From: Amblyornis subalaris
Lineage: Eukaryota; Chordata; Aves; Passeriformes; Ptilonorhynchidae
Reading direction: 5' to 3'
Length of the DNA: 64,000 nt
Assembly (NCBI GenBank): GCA_018881555.1
Contig: JACAXG010000069.1
Coordinates: 3,581,403-3,645,402 of the forward strand
Of this stretch, positions 1 to 12,159 are shown piece after piece; the first letter of the stretch is position 1; each line of letters begins with the position of its first letter. Below the pieces are notes generated by a model, which had not been told where the DNA came from, made no database searches, and saw only the letters and a list, made by a program, of their open reading frames with translations. Position numbers and translations under genes: made by a program.

Positions 1-2600
1 TTCTGGTGAGGTTGTGAGATAAAGGCCTATTTTAAAAAGTAATGGAGCTGGAAAGTACCATAACAAACAGGTGAATGACTGAATTTAGATTGAAATGTGC
101 TTACATAACTTCCTAAATCACAGTGTCAGAAGTAATTTTTTTTCTTTTTTGTTTCTTTTTCCCCTCCCAAATATATAGCTTCAACTGTAGATTAAATTGC
201 ATATAATTCTTTACAATTGCAGTAGCTTCCTAGGCTATATATGCATAAATAGGATGAATATGCTATATTTATATAAAATTAATTATTTTTTTAAAGATAG
301 AAGAATCTAAAGAAAATAACAAGGTTCTTTAAACTCAGAATTTTGCTAGCAAAATACAAATACAAAGAAAGTGAAAAGTTTCATTCCAAATAATTCCCAG
401 CTAATTTAAAAAGAAATATAAATTGATTTAAAAATAGAGAAGTCTGTGAAACATAATAGAACAATATGAGGAAACCCCCTTGGCACCAATTTACTCAGTC
501 TAGGACTATAAAAGGTGCAGAGAACCCAAGCATACATCCTGCATGTGGTTTTCCTTGGCATTATTTACTTCAGGAAATGTTCCTGCCTGCTGTATAAAGT
601 CTGGCCAGTTTTCATGCAGAGCACTAGGATGCAGGATTATGATGAAATTCTTAGCATTATAAAAGGCACAAAAAGCAGAAGAAAGGGTGATTTGCTCTGC
701 AGCCTGTATATTGTTATTCAGACAGACAAAAAGAAGGAAAATCTAGCTAAATAGGCTGTGACAAAACATGGCACTTGCTCTGTAGAACACTTATAATGTC
801 CACATTACATGTACTGAGTATGTGTAGAAAATCACTGGTCCAACCAATTTAAGCATGTCACTAATAGGTTAAAAGTACAGAATATTTTTAACAATTCTTT
901 CTATCCCTAAAAGATTTTCTCTCAAACACCTTTTGAAATCCTCAGCTGTAGGATGTCAATGAGGAAGTTGACATTGTCCTCAGCAGGATCTGAGGTTTTA
1001 CCTCAGATCTTCAAAGAAATATTTAAGATATTATTTATTAATATAAAATCATAAAAGCTAAGGCATTTTCCTGTACAATGTCACTAATCATGTACTATTC
1101 CACCACATTTGAAAGCATAAGGATTTTCGAGCTTCTGAGACATAGCAGAAGGCAGAGAACAGCAGAACTGAACTTCAGGGGTATACAGTTCACAAACTCT
1201 ATCAAAAAAGCCTCTATTCCATTAATGTAGTTCAAATTTCTCTCAGGGATGACTTGAAATGTCAGCTGTTCCCAAGTAAGAAACAAACATTTCTACACAA
1301 ACTCTATGAGAAACTAAAAGGGGCCTTTTCAGGCAACAGACTGTAGATGCTTTTTACTACATTTTGCAGCTGTCATTTCAAAACCTCACATTCTTGGGGT
1401 ATTAGGTAATTGCCTCCACGTCAGCTATTCTCTGTTCCAGTGTAAAGGTGACTTCCATGCAAAACAAGTCATCTACTCAGATTATTTTAAAATCAGAAAT
1501 TATTGCTTTCAGGGATTTTCTTCTTTAATTAACAAAAAAAGACTATTACTTGACTTATTTTATAAAGCATTTTGTTAAAACCAACCTTATCATTAATTGT
1601 TGTTAAAACAAAAATCTGAAAAATCTTGTTTCTCTTCCAATACTTGAATTTTAGGATTTTTTCAATTAGCATACTTTTCCTGTTACTGAAGTTACTTCAC
1701 AAAGATGGCATTTTTATTTTCATTCTTTTCTTTTCTTAGAGACAGAATTACAAAATTAATGCAATGCACTCTATATAATTTACAAGATTTATGACCTTTA
1801 ATGTTGTTTCTGAATTTCTGGGGGATAAAAAAGCCATTTTCTCCAGAAAATTTATATGATGTATTGAAGTTTTGCAGGTACAGTTAAGGTAATTACCTTA
1901 ATAAAGATTTGTGTCTTCCCATTCAGTCTTTTCATTTCTACTCACCAACCTCATCTCCTACCTGATGTTACTTTGCAGCTCTTTCTATTTACTGTTGAAC
2001 ACATAACCCTTTTTTTGTGCTGAGTTTCAGATATAATTTACTTTTAAAATTAACCCTTGCCATTAAAAAAAAATAATTTTCATTTAAGAATGGTGGTTAC
2101 ACAATTACAAGGATTTCCACAGAAACCACCTTATCAACAGTAGTTCCAGTTTTCTAACAAACAGATAGACGCGCGCAAAAATGCATATTTATTGTTATCT
2201 TCAAGCTTCATACAAAGAGAGAGCAACATTAATCAGCACATTTTTCTACAAAGCTGCACTATTTCTGCAAAGTTGGTAAGAATTTCATTGTTCATCATAT
2301 CACTACACAGCCTGACAAGACCTTGAATTTCTTTCTAAAATGTCAGCTAAGGAAATAACTGTGCAAGAATCTCAACTTTTAGTTTCACAGCCTGTTTCAG
2401 CTCCTCTGGGGAAAACTTCAAAATGCAATGCAGTGCTGAGCCCATTTCACATCCGTAGTTGCCTGCTGTAGCAGGCCACCACGAGTAACAGTGGGGATCC
2501 AGGGAGGTGAGGGAGCTCCCCAGGCTGGCAAGAAAGAAGACAAGCTGCTTGGGAAGCAGAGTCTGCTTGAACAGCATCTCTCCTCTTCTTCCTCACACAG
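1..2600. other. AT-rich non-coding DNA, no gene seen
   Basis: The sequence is about two thirds A+T with short homopolymer runs and no long ATG-initiated frame. The short open frames here (for example 515-754) do not show coding-like composition or flanking splice sites of quality. GC rises between about 2430 and 2600, just before a candidate splice acceptor. I see no recognisable repeat. It is most simply intronic or intergenic. Confidence 0.6.
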
Positions 2601-2730
2601 CCACACACAGAGCTCGGAAGGCTGCATCCTGCCATGTGACAGTGGAATGTTGAGGATGGCTCTGTATGTGAATAGTGACCCTTTTAAACACCAAACTTAC
2701 TACTACCAGCTCCTCATGGGCAGTAGCCAG
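2601..2730 (+). other. Weak candidate exon (130 nt)
   Basis: The stretch is preceded by a pyrimidine-rich tract ending in CACACAG (2591-2600) and followed by a consensus donor, CAG|GTAAGC, at 2731. The one frame open across it encodes 43 residues, including the segments MLRMALYVNSDP and HQTYYYQLL, and the frame continues open upstream from 2491. I do not recognise the peptide. The exon would enter with one base of a split codon and end on a codon boundary. A neighbouring signal on the other strand (ACTTAC at 2694-2699) could be an antisense donor, so strand is not certain. Good splice pairs of this length also arise by chance, so this stays a low-confidence call. Confidence 0.2.
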
Positions 2731-4140
2731 GTAAGCAGTTTCATCATTCTAGGGCACACAGCTCAACTCACCAGCTGGAACATATTACAGTTTTTGTTCT
2801 GGAATGACAAATCTCCTCTGCACTACTGAGGAGCCTCAAGCACCAATCCAAGTGCAAACACAAGGATTTGAGGGGTTTAAATCTAGCAGTATTATAGACA
2901 AACTTTGGATATATTTTTTGTTTAATTTTTGATATCTCACAGCTGAAATACTGTTGATTAAAATTAGTGAGGCTGAGTGCCTGCAATTTCTTTACACAAA
3001 AGGAAGGCATTGCTACATACTACAGAATTAGTTAGAGAACTTCCTCTTTCCTCACCTCTTTCACTGCTCAAGTTTTCACCACAGAAAACAAAGAAGCAAC
3101 ACAGTCTGTGTAAACTAAGCATATGGTTTACCACTAACTCACCCTTCCCAACTTCTTTCAGAAATTTTACACCCAATCTCTTTTCTGCAACAAATATTTT
3201 TGCTCTTATACCAGATTGATAAAAATTTTACTGTAGTTAAATAAATACATTAAAACCAGTGTCTAGCTAGAATCAGCAATAGATTTTTCACAGTGTACAC
3301 TTTCTTCCAGAAATTAGAATATCAAGGCATGGCAAATTGGGAAAAAGTACAGACAGAAACTTCCTCCCTGTTTGAGACCAGAAAGAATACTGCTATACGA
3401 ACCAATTACCTGGCTGTGATGCTAGCCCTCTGCACAAAGACTTCTGCCAAGTCTTTGGCTCCAGCTATGGTGCACTCATTTTTCAAATTCCCAGGCTTGG
3501 TTATTTATTCAGGACAGCTCGTTTAAACAGCTAAATAATTGGTGGAGTCAGACCACATTTGGCCTCCAGCATTCCTTGGATGTCTGACCTCTAGAAGTGT
3601 ACAAAAATTTATTACAAAATGTACAAGTCTGGAGTCAGACTGCAGAGGCTATTTGCCTTGACAAGCTCTCTGTCAATGCCAGTTCAGGGGTACTGTCAAA
3701 GCCAGAGAGATATTTACCCCATTTTTTTTAATAAGATGAGCAATAACACAGCCCCATCAGCTTGCAAAACATCCAATACATTTCGATAATATGCTTACTA
3801 AAACTATTTACTGAAATATCAACACAAAGAACTATTTTTTAGATCTCTTCCTATTACCTACCTTGTAGGGCCATTTTTTACTAGTAATTTCCCATTACAG
3901 TTACAAGACAATCCTTCAATTACTACTTCTGTGCTTTCCTATAAAATATTTTTATTTTTTCAGAACATTTTTTTTTAAAATGTCTTCCTTTCTTGTAAAT
4001 TTTTCTTAATATTTGCTTTCAAAGAAGATTTATCATGGAGAGGTTACATCTCACTTAGTGTATGTAAAACAATGAAAAAATTTCTCCAAGTGCCATTTGC
4101 AGAGTAACAGCAGAACCATACAGGTAATGTAATTAATCTC
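2731..4140. other. AT-rich non-coding DNA
   Basis: No repeat family is recognised. Frames on both strands are open around 3293-3526, but neither is flanked by a convincing acceptor and donor pair. A-rich and T-rich runs are common, for example around 3720-3735 and 3950-3980. Confidence 0.55.
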
Positions 4141-5285
4141 AATATGTATTCACAGACACAGAGGAACACAGAGCACAAAGGCAGAGGCGATACCCCAATA
4201 GCCAAGACAGAGGAAGGGAGTCCCCACCTGGACCCTCCCTGGGGGCCCTCAGCCCCTGGGCAGGCACTGACACCCACCATGGGGAATTGATGGGGGAGGC
4301 TCCCCACAGCACCTTACAGACTGAAGTGGTACTGCCAGGGCACATGGGACAAGTCATGGGGTACCAAGGAAGAGCACTTTGGACTTGAATGAGACTTAGC
4401 CTGGGATGTACAGGGGAGGAAGCAAAAGCAGGGAAAAGGACAGATCAAAGCGGTTTGCAGAGGAGCAAGCACGGCAAAATGGAGGGATAAGGGGTTAAAA
4501 GCAGGTAGTTGGTTCCGTTGTCTGACTATGCACCATGCCAGATCCTCACAGTTTGTTCTGTCCACTTATTAAACTGCACTGTGTTCCCAGGAAAGGGGCT
4601 CTCTGTTCTATGCCAAAGCAACTGGGGCCAGACAGCTTGTAGATGCGTCAGCAGCTGGAGAAAGTGCTTGTGTGGTTGCCAACGAGCATCAAGACAATCT
4701 AGCCACTGAGTGAGCAGTCTGAGTTGCCTGAGAGCCATTTGCTGGGAGTGAGGCACCTGGAGCAGGCAGCTACCAGAGGGCCCAGGTTGTGGGGCTGGAG
4801 GCTGACCAAGAGGCCGATTTGCATGTGCAAGTATCTCAGTGGGAGGCAGCAGAGCCAGCTGGGGTTGGTTGGGGTCGGGTCTCTAAGCCTGGTCATGAAG
4901 AGATCCAAAGCATGTGTGGATGTCCATATGCACACATACATACTTACACAAATGAGGAAACCAGGGTCCATCTGCTGGACGCATAACTACTGGGACTTCA
5001 GACAAGTCCAGCTCCTGGAGGGGCCATCAACACACGTATGTCCCAATAACAGACCTTCGTCCTGATCAGCCAGACGAGGACATGAGATGCAGTCAACAGA
5101 TCTGTTTGGGCTTGCCTTGAATGCTGAGTGGTTCTATTTGTGCTGATATGTGTGGCCATGACCATGATCATGTGCTTATCAGTACTGCACCCCACTGAGG
5201 GCCCATGGGGAGAGCATGGTCACGCTGCACCCAGGGTGGTCCTGAAAACATGGACCTGCAGCCCCCCATGTCCACCAGGCATCTA
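4141..5285 (+). mobile_element. Putative ERV LTR-like block, degraded
   Basis: A sharply bounded GC-richer block sits in AT-rich DNA. It contains an LTR-style signal order on the plus strand: a TATA-like GGGGTTAAAAG at about 4491-4501, then about 70 bp later ATTAAA at 4569-4574 in a TTATTAAACTGCACTG context. Avian ERV LTRs typically carry the poly(A) signal in such a context a short distance after the TATA box. The downstream part (4600-5285) would be U5 or adjoining sequence and has a TG/CA-alternating stretch near 4915-4950. No gag, pol or env reading frame is intact and no target-site duplication or partner LTR could be found. The ends are approximate. An unrelated GC-rich fossil repeat is the main alternative. 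Confidence 0.4.
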
Positions 5286-6880
5286 CAAAGACACAAAATC
5301 CAAGATCATATGCAAAACTGTATGCGTCATTAGACTCGAAACCCTTAAGGCAAAAAAAAATGTTACTTCCTCCCATAAAATTGGAAGGAAAATTCAAAAG
5401 AGAAACTACTACATAGTTTCAAGAATAAAAATCAGTACAAGTGAAAAATAGAAACCATTAATGCAATCAACATTCGTGTTGATGGAAATTTTAGTATCCA
5501 TGACTAACTTAGTAAATAAGTATGAATTATTTACTCTTTCTCTGCGGTTAGAGCTTACAGAAGAAAGAAGAAAAATTAATCTGTTCAATCAGATCTTTGG
5601 TGGATGGTTTCATTTGAGCTGTTGAGGAGTTTTCAGTAATTAATAGCCAGCTGCACATCCTGATATAATGCCAGATGGGTCCTGCGTCATTAAGCATTAC
5701 TGAAACAAGTTGCTATTTATCAGGTAATGGTGCAGGAAAATAAATCCTTGGAAAAGCAAAACAGTTTTCTTAAGAGGAAAGATGTATTTATGGAATAACT
5801 TGATGGTCATTATTTAATTCCATTTAAGAAAAAGTAAGTGCACAAAATGCTACATTCTGGTGCAAATTATTCATTATGAGCGGGACAGAATCTAGTAATC
5901 TGCACTGACAATTCAAAGGAAGGTAATCTGACAAAATGATAGCACTGTTGATTGTTAGATTTCCTTGATATTTCTTTTAAGATGTTATTTTTTAGTTATT
6001 TATAGATTTGCCTAAAATTATTCATCCAGTGACAGATTTTTATATTGGGTATAAATACTAAGATTGTTCATTATTTGCATTGTAGTTTTGTAAAATGAGA
6101 TTCTGAGCTCCTGTGCAATGATGGGGCATCTAATCTCAGTCACACCCACACCCTTCAAAGATGATCTCTGCAGGTACCTCCCTCAATTTTGGTGGTGCTT
6201 AGCTCTGAACTTTGAAGATAGATTAGTAGACACAGAGTATTCCCAACTGCAAAAAAGTTGATTTGAACAGTATTTGGATTCTGTTTTGTACTATTAAAAT
6301 ACTAGAAATGCTGGATAATTAGTTTCTGAGTACTGCAAATTACTTACTCCACATTAGCAGACAATTCTTGATATCCCAAATCCCTATCTGTATAATGGAT
6401 CTAATGATATTTTGTGAGTGCTCTTACAGAACAGCTTTTAGTTTTTGTGAAGCATGTAGCTTTTACAATGGGAAGAGCTCGTGAAGAAATAGGCCTTTTC
6501 AAATCTGGTGCAGATTTTAAAATGTTTATTTTGAAAAAGAAGTGCTGGGTTGTCTACTGAACAAGAAATATTGGACAAGTGCCAAGGCAGTGAAGGGATA
6601 AGGTGTTCTGCGGAAGATACAGTGTGCTTTTGTGTATTTGGAACAAGTAACTCCCACGCATAGGAATGCCAACTTTCCAGTCACTGTAACGTGCGAATTA
6701 CCAAAATTGTAACATTTCCTAACTTTTTTTCCTTCAAACCTTCTTGTTTTTAACAAGATTACATTTGTTTTCACATAAGCTCATAAACCATAGCTTTGCT
6801 CTTTGCTACAAAGGTGACTTATATATGATGCTAAATTTATTCAAACAGCTGCATGTGAAATCATGCCTTAGTACATTCTG
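5286..6880. other. AT-rich non-coding DNA with one motif-dense patch
   Basis: Nothing coding is supported. The patch at about 5630-5710 combines TAATTA, an E-box (CAGCTG) and a TCATTAAGCATTA core, which resembles a homeodomain/bHLH-rich regulatory sequence. This is a motif impression only. Confidence 0.45.
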
Positions 6881-6884
6881 TAAT

Positions 6885-7060
6885 CTTCAATAAGACGAAA
6901 CGGGGAGTCTATTAAAAAGCCTCTTTGCAACTCCTCAATTTGCATGTTCATAACAAGCTCATGAGAATGTAAATGGTGATTTCCACATTCCCCATCATTA
7001 AACTTTTTGAATGCCTGAGATTTACAAGGCACAATTGGTTTGGTACAGTCAGGAAAAACA
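6885..7060. promoter_or_regulatory. Candidate enhancer-like element (octamer + TEAD pair)
   Basis: A perfect POU octamer ATTTGCAT lies at 6938-6945. About 20 bp further on there is an inverted pair of TEAD/MCAT-type sites, GAATGT at 6965-6970 and CACATTCC at 6984-6991, then CATCATTAAA. This density of consensus sites inside otherwise simple AT-rich DNA suggests a conserved non-coding element. Site matches are seen directly. Enhancer function is inferred, and conservation could not be tested. Confidence 0.25.
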
Positions 7061-9605
7061 TTTAAACGCTTTCAAACACCTTTCTAAATGTAAATATTTT
7101 AGCTCTGAATCAGTTTAATAGCATTATGTCCCACTATATGGAAGTACATGAAGTAAGGATGGATAATTTATTATCATGACATTGCCTTCAAAAGTTGGTA
7201 TAAAAGGTTTCTGCCTTATATTTCTATTCCCACCCATCCCCGAGTCTCAAGGGAAATAAACCAAATCATAAATGTTTTCCCTATACTGTAAATGACAAGA
7301 CAGAAAAAAAATTAACTGTGAAAATAAAATTTCTACCTCAAGAACATTTAAAACAGAAAGAAAAAAAGTCCAAACCACTAATATTCATCTTTGTTATCAG
7401 GTACTATATTTCCATCTGAACACAGATAAATAAAAGACAAGGAATTGCACGACAGGCAGAAATTTTTAAGAGATGTTTTTCTCAGACTTTCGCAATGACC
7501 TTATCCAAAAGAGGGCAAATCAAGGTTAAAGGCTGACAAACAATTACTATCAGCCTCAAAGATGATTTCTTTTTTACATATGATAGAACCACTTTTTTTA
7601 AAAAAAAAAGATCATAAACAAGACTTTATTCAGTGAGAAGCTGATAATATCTGATGGTACCCAGTATTTCCTGACTAAGTTTCATAAATCTAAATCTCAG
7701 TGAGTAACCAGTTCAGAAAAAAGTATTATTTGACGTAACCTAACCACACTCCAAGTGAAAATGAAGGATGTTCTCCATACAACAGGTTGCTGTTACTTGA
7801 GGGATTTCCTGTCAAAGGATGTTGAAGATGAAAAGGTTTACAAAGTTCCCAAAGGAGACTGAACAAAATCTTAGGAAATACTTGAGCTGAAAATAATTGG
7901 AGGCTGGGAGAGCAGTTGTGGGAAGTATCATCTTGTGCTTTCTCCTGTGAACATCTGCTTACAGCCTGAATGTGAGGCTAGAAGTACCATGGGTTTCCCA
8001 TTACATCCACTCCTAAAGTAGTGTTACACTTATACAATATAACTGACCATATACAATAAGATTGAATTAAAACAATTTAATCTGGACAAGATGATGTAGC
8101 CTGAACTAAAGAATTAGAAAGCAGAAGTTAACCTTCAGGATCCCACCAACACTTTGTCATTATCGTGCACTTCCCTCTACCTTTGAATTCTACCCCACCC
8201 CTATTCCTGCATTTGGATTAAGCTCTTTGAGGTAGAGGTTACTTACTAGGAATTCTAATGTCAACTATCAAAACAAAAATCTTAATCTTGATTATAATCT
8301 TTACACTCAACTGTAACAGTAAAGAACAAGTAACATATTTTTTAAAAACAAACACTGTAGGTGAAAGTGCTTTCTGAGCTTCCACCTATCCCCCTGTAAA
8401 TCTGGTAAACAGAAAGGAATGATACTAATTATCTTTCCAAGATGAACTTTGATATTCTCATAGGAAATCAAAAATTTACCTTTAAAATGAAATATCCTAG
8501 AAAATACAGAAATAAAATAAATAAAAAAGGAAATAAAAAGAAAAAACCCTGAGTTGTCTCATGTAAGAAATATTTTGAATAATAAGCTACTCATGCAAAC
8601 ATAAAAATGTATTTAAATACGATGTTCCTGATTTCTCTCTAGAGTAGTGTTCATTATACAACTGAGCCATTATTAAACAAAATGACAGAAGAACCTTAGA
8701 ATTGCAGATCCAAATTCCAGATTTCTTAAGACAAAAGAAAACTATTTTCCAGCTTCTGGGAAAAGGATGTTGCATGTCACTTTTCCCCTTTTCTTCCATT
8801 TCCTTTCCCTCCCCCCTCCGCTTCCTAACCGCCTCTCTCCCCTGCAAAAGCAACTTCTAACTCCTACAGAGAAAGGTGTACATTCTATTACTTTCAAGAC
8901 TGGGGGAATAAAGGGTGACATACTTGCAGTTTAAACAGAAACTAAAATATACCTTTGGCATTTAGATTAGAAGCTGTCTTGTATCTTTCTAGCTCCAACC
9001 CTGACAGTCAGAGAAAATCACTGTGTTATCAAGGGAGATTTGGGGAATATTCAAAATTCACATTTATCTATAATCTTCTCATGTGAACTGTCACAGAAGA
9101 CAGTTTGATGGCCTAGAACCTTTCGTGGTCCTTCCCAATTCTAGATGTAACATGAATTGTGCAACATCATATTCAAGAATTGGTGTCAAACATATCAAGC
9201 AGGATGCTAAGATGAAGACAGAATTGAACTAAACTGTGTTTTTTCAGTATTTGGAAGATCTCCATTCATTAACCTCTGATACATTAGCTTCTTTCCTGTA
9301 AAGCCACCCTATAAAGCTCAGTACGTCATATCTGCAAATGTCATATTGCATCTAGTAGTAGTATTCCCTGCTGTAAAAAAAGCACCAAAATTGGGATTTC
9401 CATTACAGACATTTCACTATTTCCTCCCAAGGTTCTATATGAGAGAGGATACTTTTTTTTTAGATTTATCTATTAAAACAACACAAAAGTTTGTGATTTT
9501 TTTTTTTCAAAAAATATATTTGTAAATATGGGGGTTTTTTTCATTTTTGTGTTCTATTTGAAAATGTTGGCATATCAGAATTGAAGTAAAAATAGATCTA
9601 AATCA
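7061..9605. other. AT-rich non-coding DNA with a polypyrimidine tract
   Basis: No gene or repeat family is recognised. At 8781-8843 the plus strand is a long C/T tract with few interruptions, purine-rich on the minus strand. A minus-strand frame running through it (8587-8853) is low-complexity Arg/Glu/Gly-rich and is best read as a by-product of the tract. A T-run lies at about 9493-9510. Confidence 0.5.
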
Positions 9606-9662
9606 AAGACTGGACTCAGTGATCTTGGAGATCTTGTCCAACCTTGATGATTCTATGGTTCT
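9606..9662 (+). mobile_element. CR1 LINE 3'-tail fragment
   Basis: The sequence matches the last ~55 bp of CR1: a GGACTCAGTGATCTTGGAG-type segment, then TCCAACCTTGATGATTCTATGG, ending in the ATTCTATGGTTCT tail typical of the family. It is strongly 5' truncated, as most avian CR1 copies are. No coding capacity remains. Confidence 0.75.
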
Positions 9663-12072
9663 AAGTGTAAAATAAACTTAAAACCAGACACAGCTATAGT
9701 CTCCTGATGACTGAGAAACAAACAGGATGCTTAATGGAGCACAAAAAATTGAAAAATTCTAGTATTTCATCACAGGGTTTTCTTATTCCTTTCAACAATC
9801 ACACTTTGTATAGATTTTATGTTCTAATTTAGTGGTACAATAAATAAGCAGTGGGAGAAAACCATAGTAGATTAAATTGTGTTCTTTAGCATGTTGCAAA
9901 TATATTGATACCCTTGAGATTTATAGGCCTTCTCATTCCCCTCAAATTTTACAGCATTTTTATTGCTAATAAACTTCGCTTGTATCTGTTGAAGAAAACC
10001 ATGATGCAGAAAGGTACTTAACAGTGGAAAGACCTGGTTTCAAGTTAAACGAGTCTCATCTCTTAACGGTAGTTATAAAATTTGGTTGAGAAAGACTGTT
10101 TGCATTACATATAAAGTGATAGGTAAGAACACCTTGCAATGACAAATGAGGCATAGCACTTGCTTCCTCTAAAAGGTTTTCTGCTTTTCTGAAAATTTCA
10201 AGAAACCCATGTTTGACCAAAGCAAATCACAGTAAAAATCAAAACTGCCTTAGTCCTTCTTTCTTAGTTTAAAAATATCATGTGTTACTTCTTCTGGTTG
10301 AGCTGGATGCAGAAGAACTCTTGCCATCTATTTCTTAAGAAAAAGAGATATACCATTTTCTCAGGAAAAAAAGAGTTCCAGCTAGATCTTTCTATCTACA
10401 CTCCAAAAACAATTTCAGCTTTCCTACAAGTACCAGAGAAAAATGAGGTATTCCAATTCAGTTTATTTGTATGCAATTTTGCTTTAAATTGTTTCTTATT
10501 TCAAAGAAGGAATAAAAGGTGGTACATCAAAATTAAGCAAAAGATCTTTGTCTCTCAAAGAAGTGCTACCTAATGCATAGTTAACCATTTATAATGATCA
10601 GCATCAAGTTTGATAATCTATAGACTTCCATTTAATTACTCCCTCAAACTACATTCTGATACATAAGAAACCTTGGTTTATTGCCTAATAATATGTGTCC
10701 TAAATTAAAACATAAACTTGGAGGATATGAAGGTCTCTTATCTACTGACTCCCATCTTAAAAAACTATGCTTTCAAAAAGAAGTCTGGGTGAAATGTAAA
10801 ATGACAATTTTTTAAATAATCTTAATAGATGAGATTTAGTGAAAATTCAAATGTTTTCATTGGCATAAGATTCTAAGATTTGTAAAAAAGATCTTCTCAA
10901 AGCACTTAAGCCACAGTGTGACAGCAGATATAGAGCTTTGTCAAGAAAAATTAGTGTATGAAAACAGAGGCCAGTGTCTAATTTATATATATATTTAAAT
11001 ATTTAATTTTTTTGACTCATGGACAGGGCAGACTCAACAAAAAGCACGCCTTATAATAGAACTATTAATATTTAATCTATAAGATCAATAATCACCTCTG
11101 AAAAGAAGAAAACAATGTCCTTTAAGAACCCTGCTAAAATACTGATTCACAGCAAAACAATCCAATAGTTTCAGAATGGTATCAGAGATGATACTAGCTC
11201 TACATGTTTAATGGGTATTATTAATAACATATAATTTTAGGCTAGTTAATATCTTGTGAAAGCATAGTTTCAAAATTATTCAGAATGTTAGAAAATAGTT
11301 TGACCTCCAAGAACTGCCATCCTTTTACAGAGGACATTATCACGAGTAATAAGCACACTCTGGCTCTGATGAGTGCAAGCCTCAGGTCCTCCACCACACA
11401 CGGTTGATTGAGTTGAATAATGGGCTGTGGGGCAATTTGGGTTTTTTCTTGCCACAGCATAGCAGCTAAAGACTTTAGGGAATCCCTGAGAACACAGCAG
11501 CTCAGTCAATATGCTATTTCTCATATACAGGTGGGGCCATTTCCAGGCAGAAATCCTAATGGGACTCAGTGTCCTGTTTAAGACAATAAAATGCTGTTTG
11601 ACACAACATCTTTTGTTTCTTATTCCTAAAAGGCAAGATGTTTATCCTCAGGAATTTGCTTTGACATTGAAAAGTATACAAACAATAAGCTTACTAATTC
11701 TGGGGATAGCTAAAAATAAAATAATTCTGGACAATCATATTAAATGAAATGCTATCCAGACGCAATTTTCAAATTCACAACCTGGATTTGGGCACATACA
11801 CAATAATGCCTTGACTTTGACACATATTTAGCAAGCTCAGCTCTCCTTGACTCATGTCCATATATTCTAAAATTAGAAATTGATTATTTCACTGGTTCCA
11901 AAAATCAATCTCTTGTACCAGCAAGTGATTTTTTAATTCTAGTTTAATAATAATTTTTTTAAAAAAAGAAAGCCCTGAATTTTTAATTAAGCAAGGATAG
12001 GGTTGCATTTTATGGGATGAGGATCTGGATTATTTTAAATACTCACTTTTTAACCAAGATTTTTCATTCAAG
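9663..12072. other. AT-rich non-coding DNA
   Basis: There is no recognised repeat or supported gene. Open frames at 10280-10573 and 11511-11747 are short and uninformative. At 11458-11530 a pyrimidine-rich acceptor (TTTTTTCTTGCCACAG) and an ACAG|GTGGGG donor bracket 73 nt with one open frame. I treat it as a pseudo-exon. An (AT)n-rich stretch lies at about 10980-11010. Confidence 0.5.
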
Positions 12073-12159
12073 AATGTCGATTTCATTAGATCAGGATTCA
12101 GATACAGAAGAAACTGCAGTGAAACGAAGAAGGGAGAGAACCCGACCTCGCACACCTGG
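12073..12159 (+). other. Candidate symmetric 87-nt coding exon
   Basis: Flanked by an acceptor (TTTTTCATTCAAG, AG at 12071-12072) and a donor (TGG|GTAAAA, GT at 12160-12161), this 87-nt segment is a multiple of three. It enters and leaves in phase 2, so it could be included or skipped without shifting frame. One frame gives 28 complete codons with an acidic stretch DQDSDTEET followed by a basic KRRRERTRPRTP, a composition rarely produced by AT-rich intronic DNA. A second frame is also open. The segment holds four CpGs, unusual for its surroundings. The acidic stretch has CK2-type sites (SDTEE), and RTP is a proline-directed phosphorylation context. I do not recognise the gene. The final GG joins in phase with the candidate terminal exon at 24868. 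An alternatively used exon for a cytoplasmic tail or linker would fit. Confidence 0.4.

Noticed and set aside
3410..3500. Minus-strand exon with CAG|GTAATT donor and a peptide including AKDLAEVFVQRASI
   Set aside because: The peptide looks plausible, but every possible acceptor lacks a pyrimidine tract and the plus strand is open as well.
10280..10573. 97-codon ORF and similar frames at 34507-34839, 25111-25422 and 36228-36542
   Set aside because: They start at GTG or TTG rather than ATG and show no domain, splice context or repeat identity.
11458..11530. 73-nt plus-strand pseudo-exon with good acceptor and ACAG|GTGGGG donor
   Set aside because: It ends on a codon boundary, so it cannot join the nearby 12073 exon in frame. 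The open frame is short enough to be chance.
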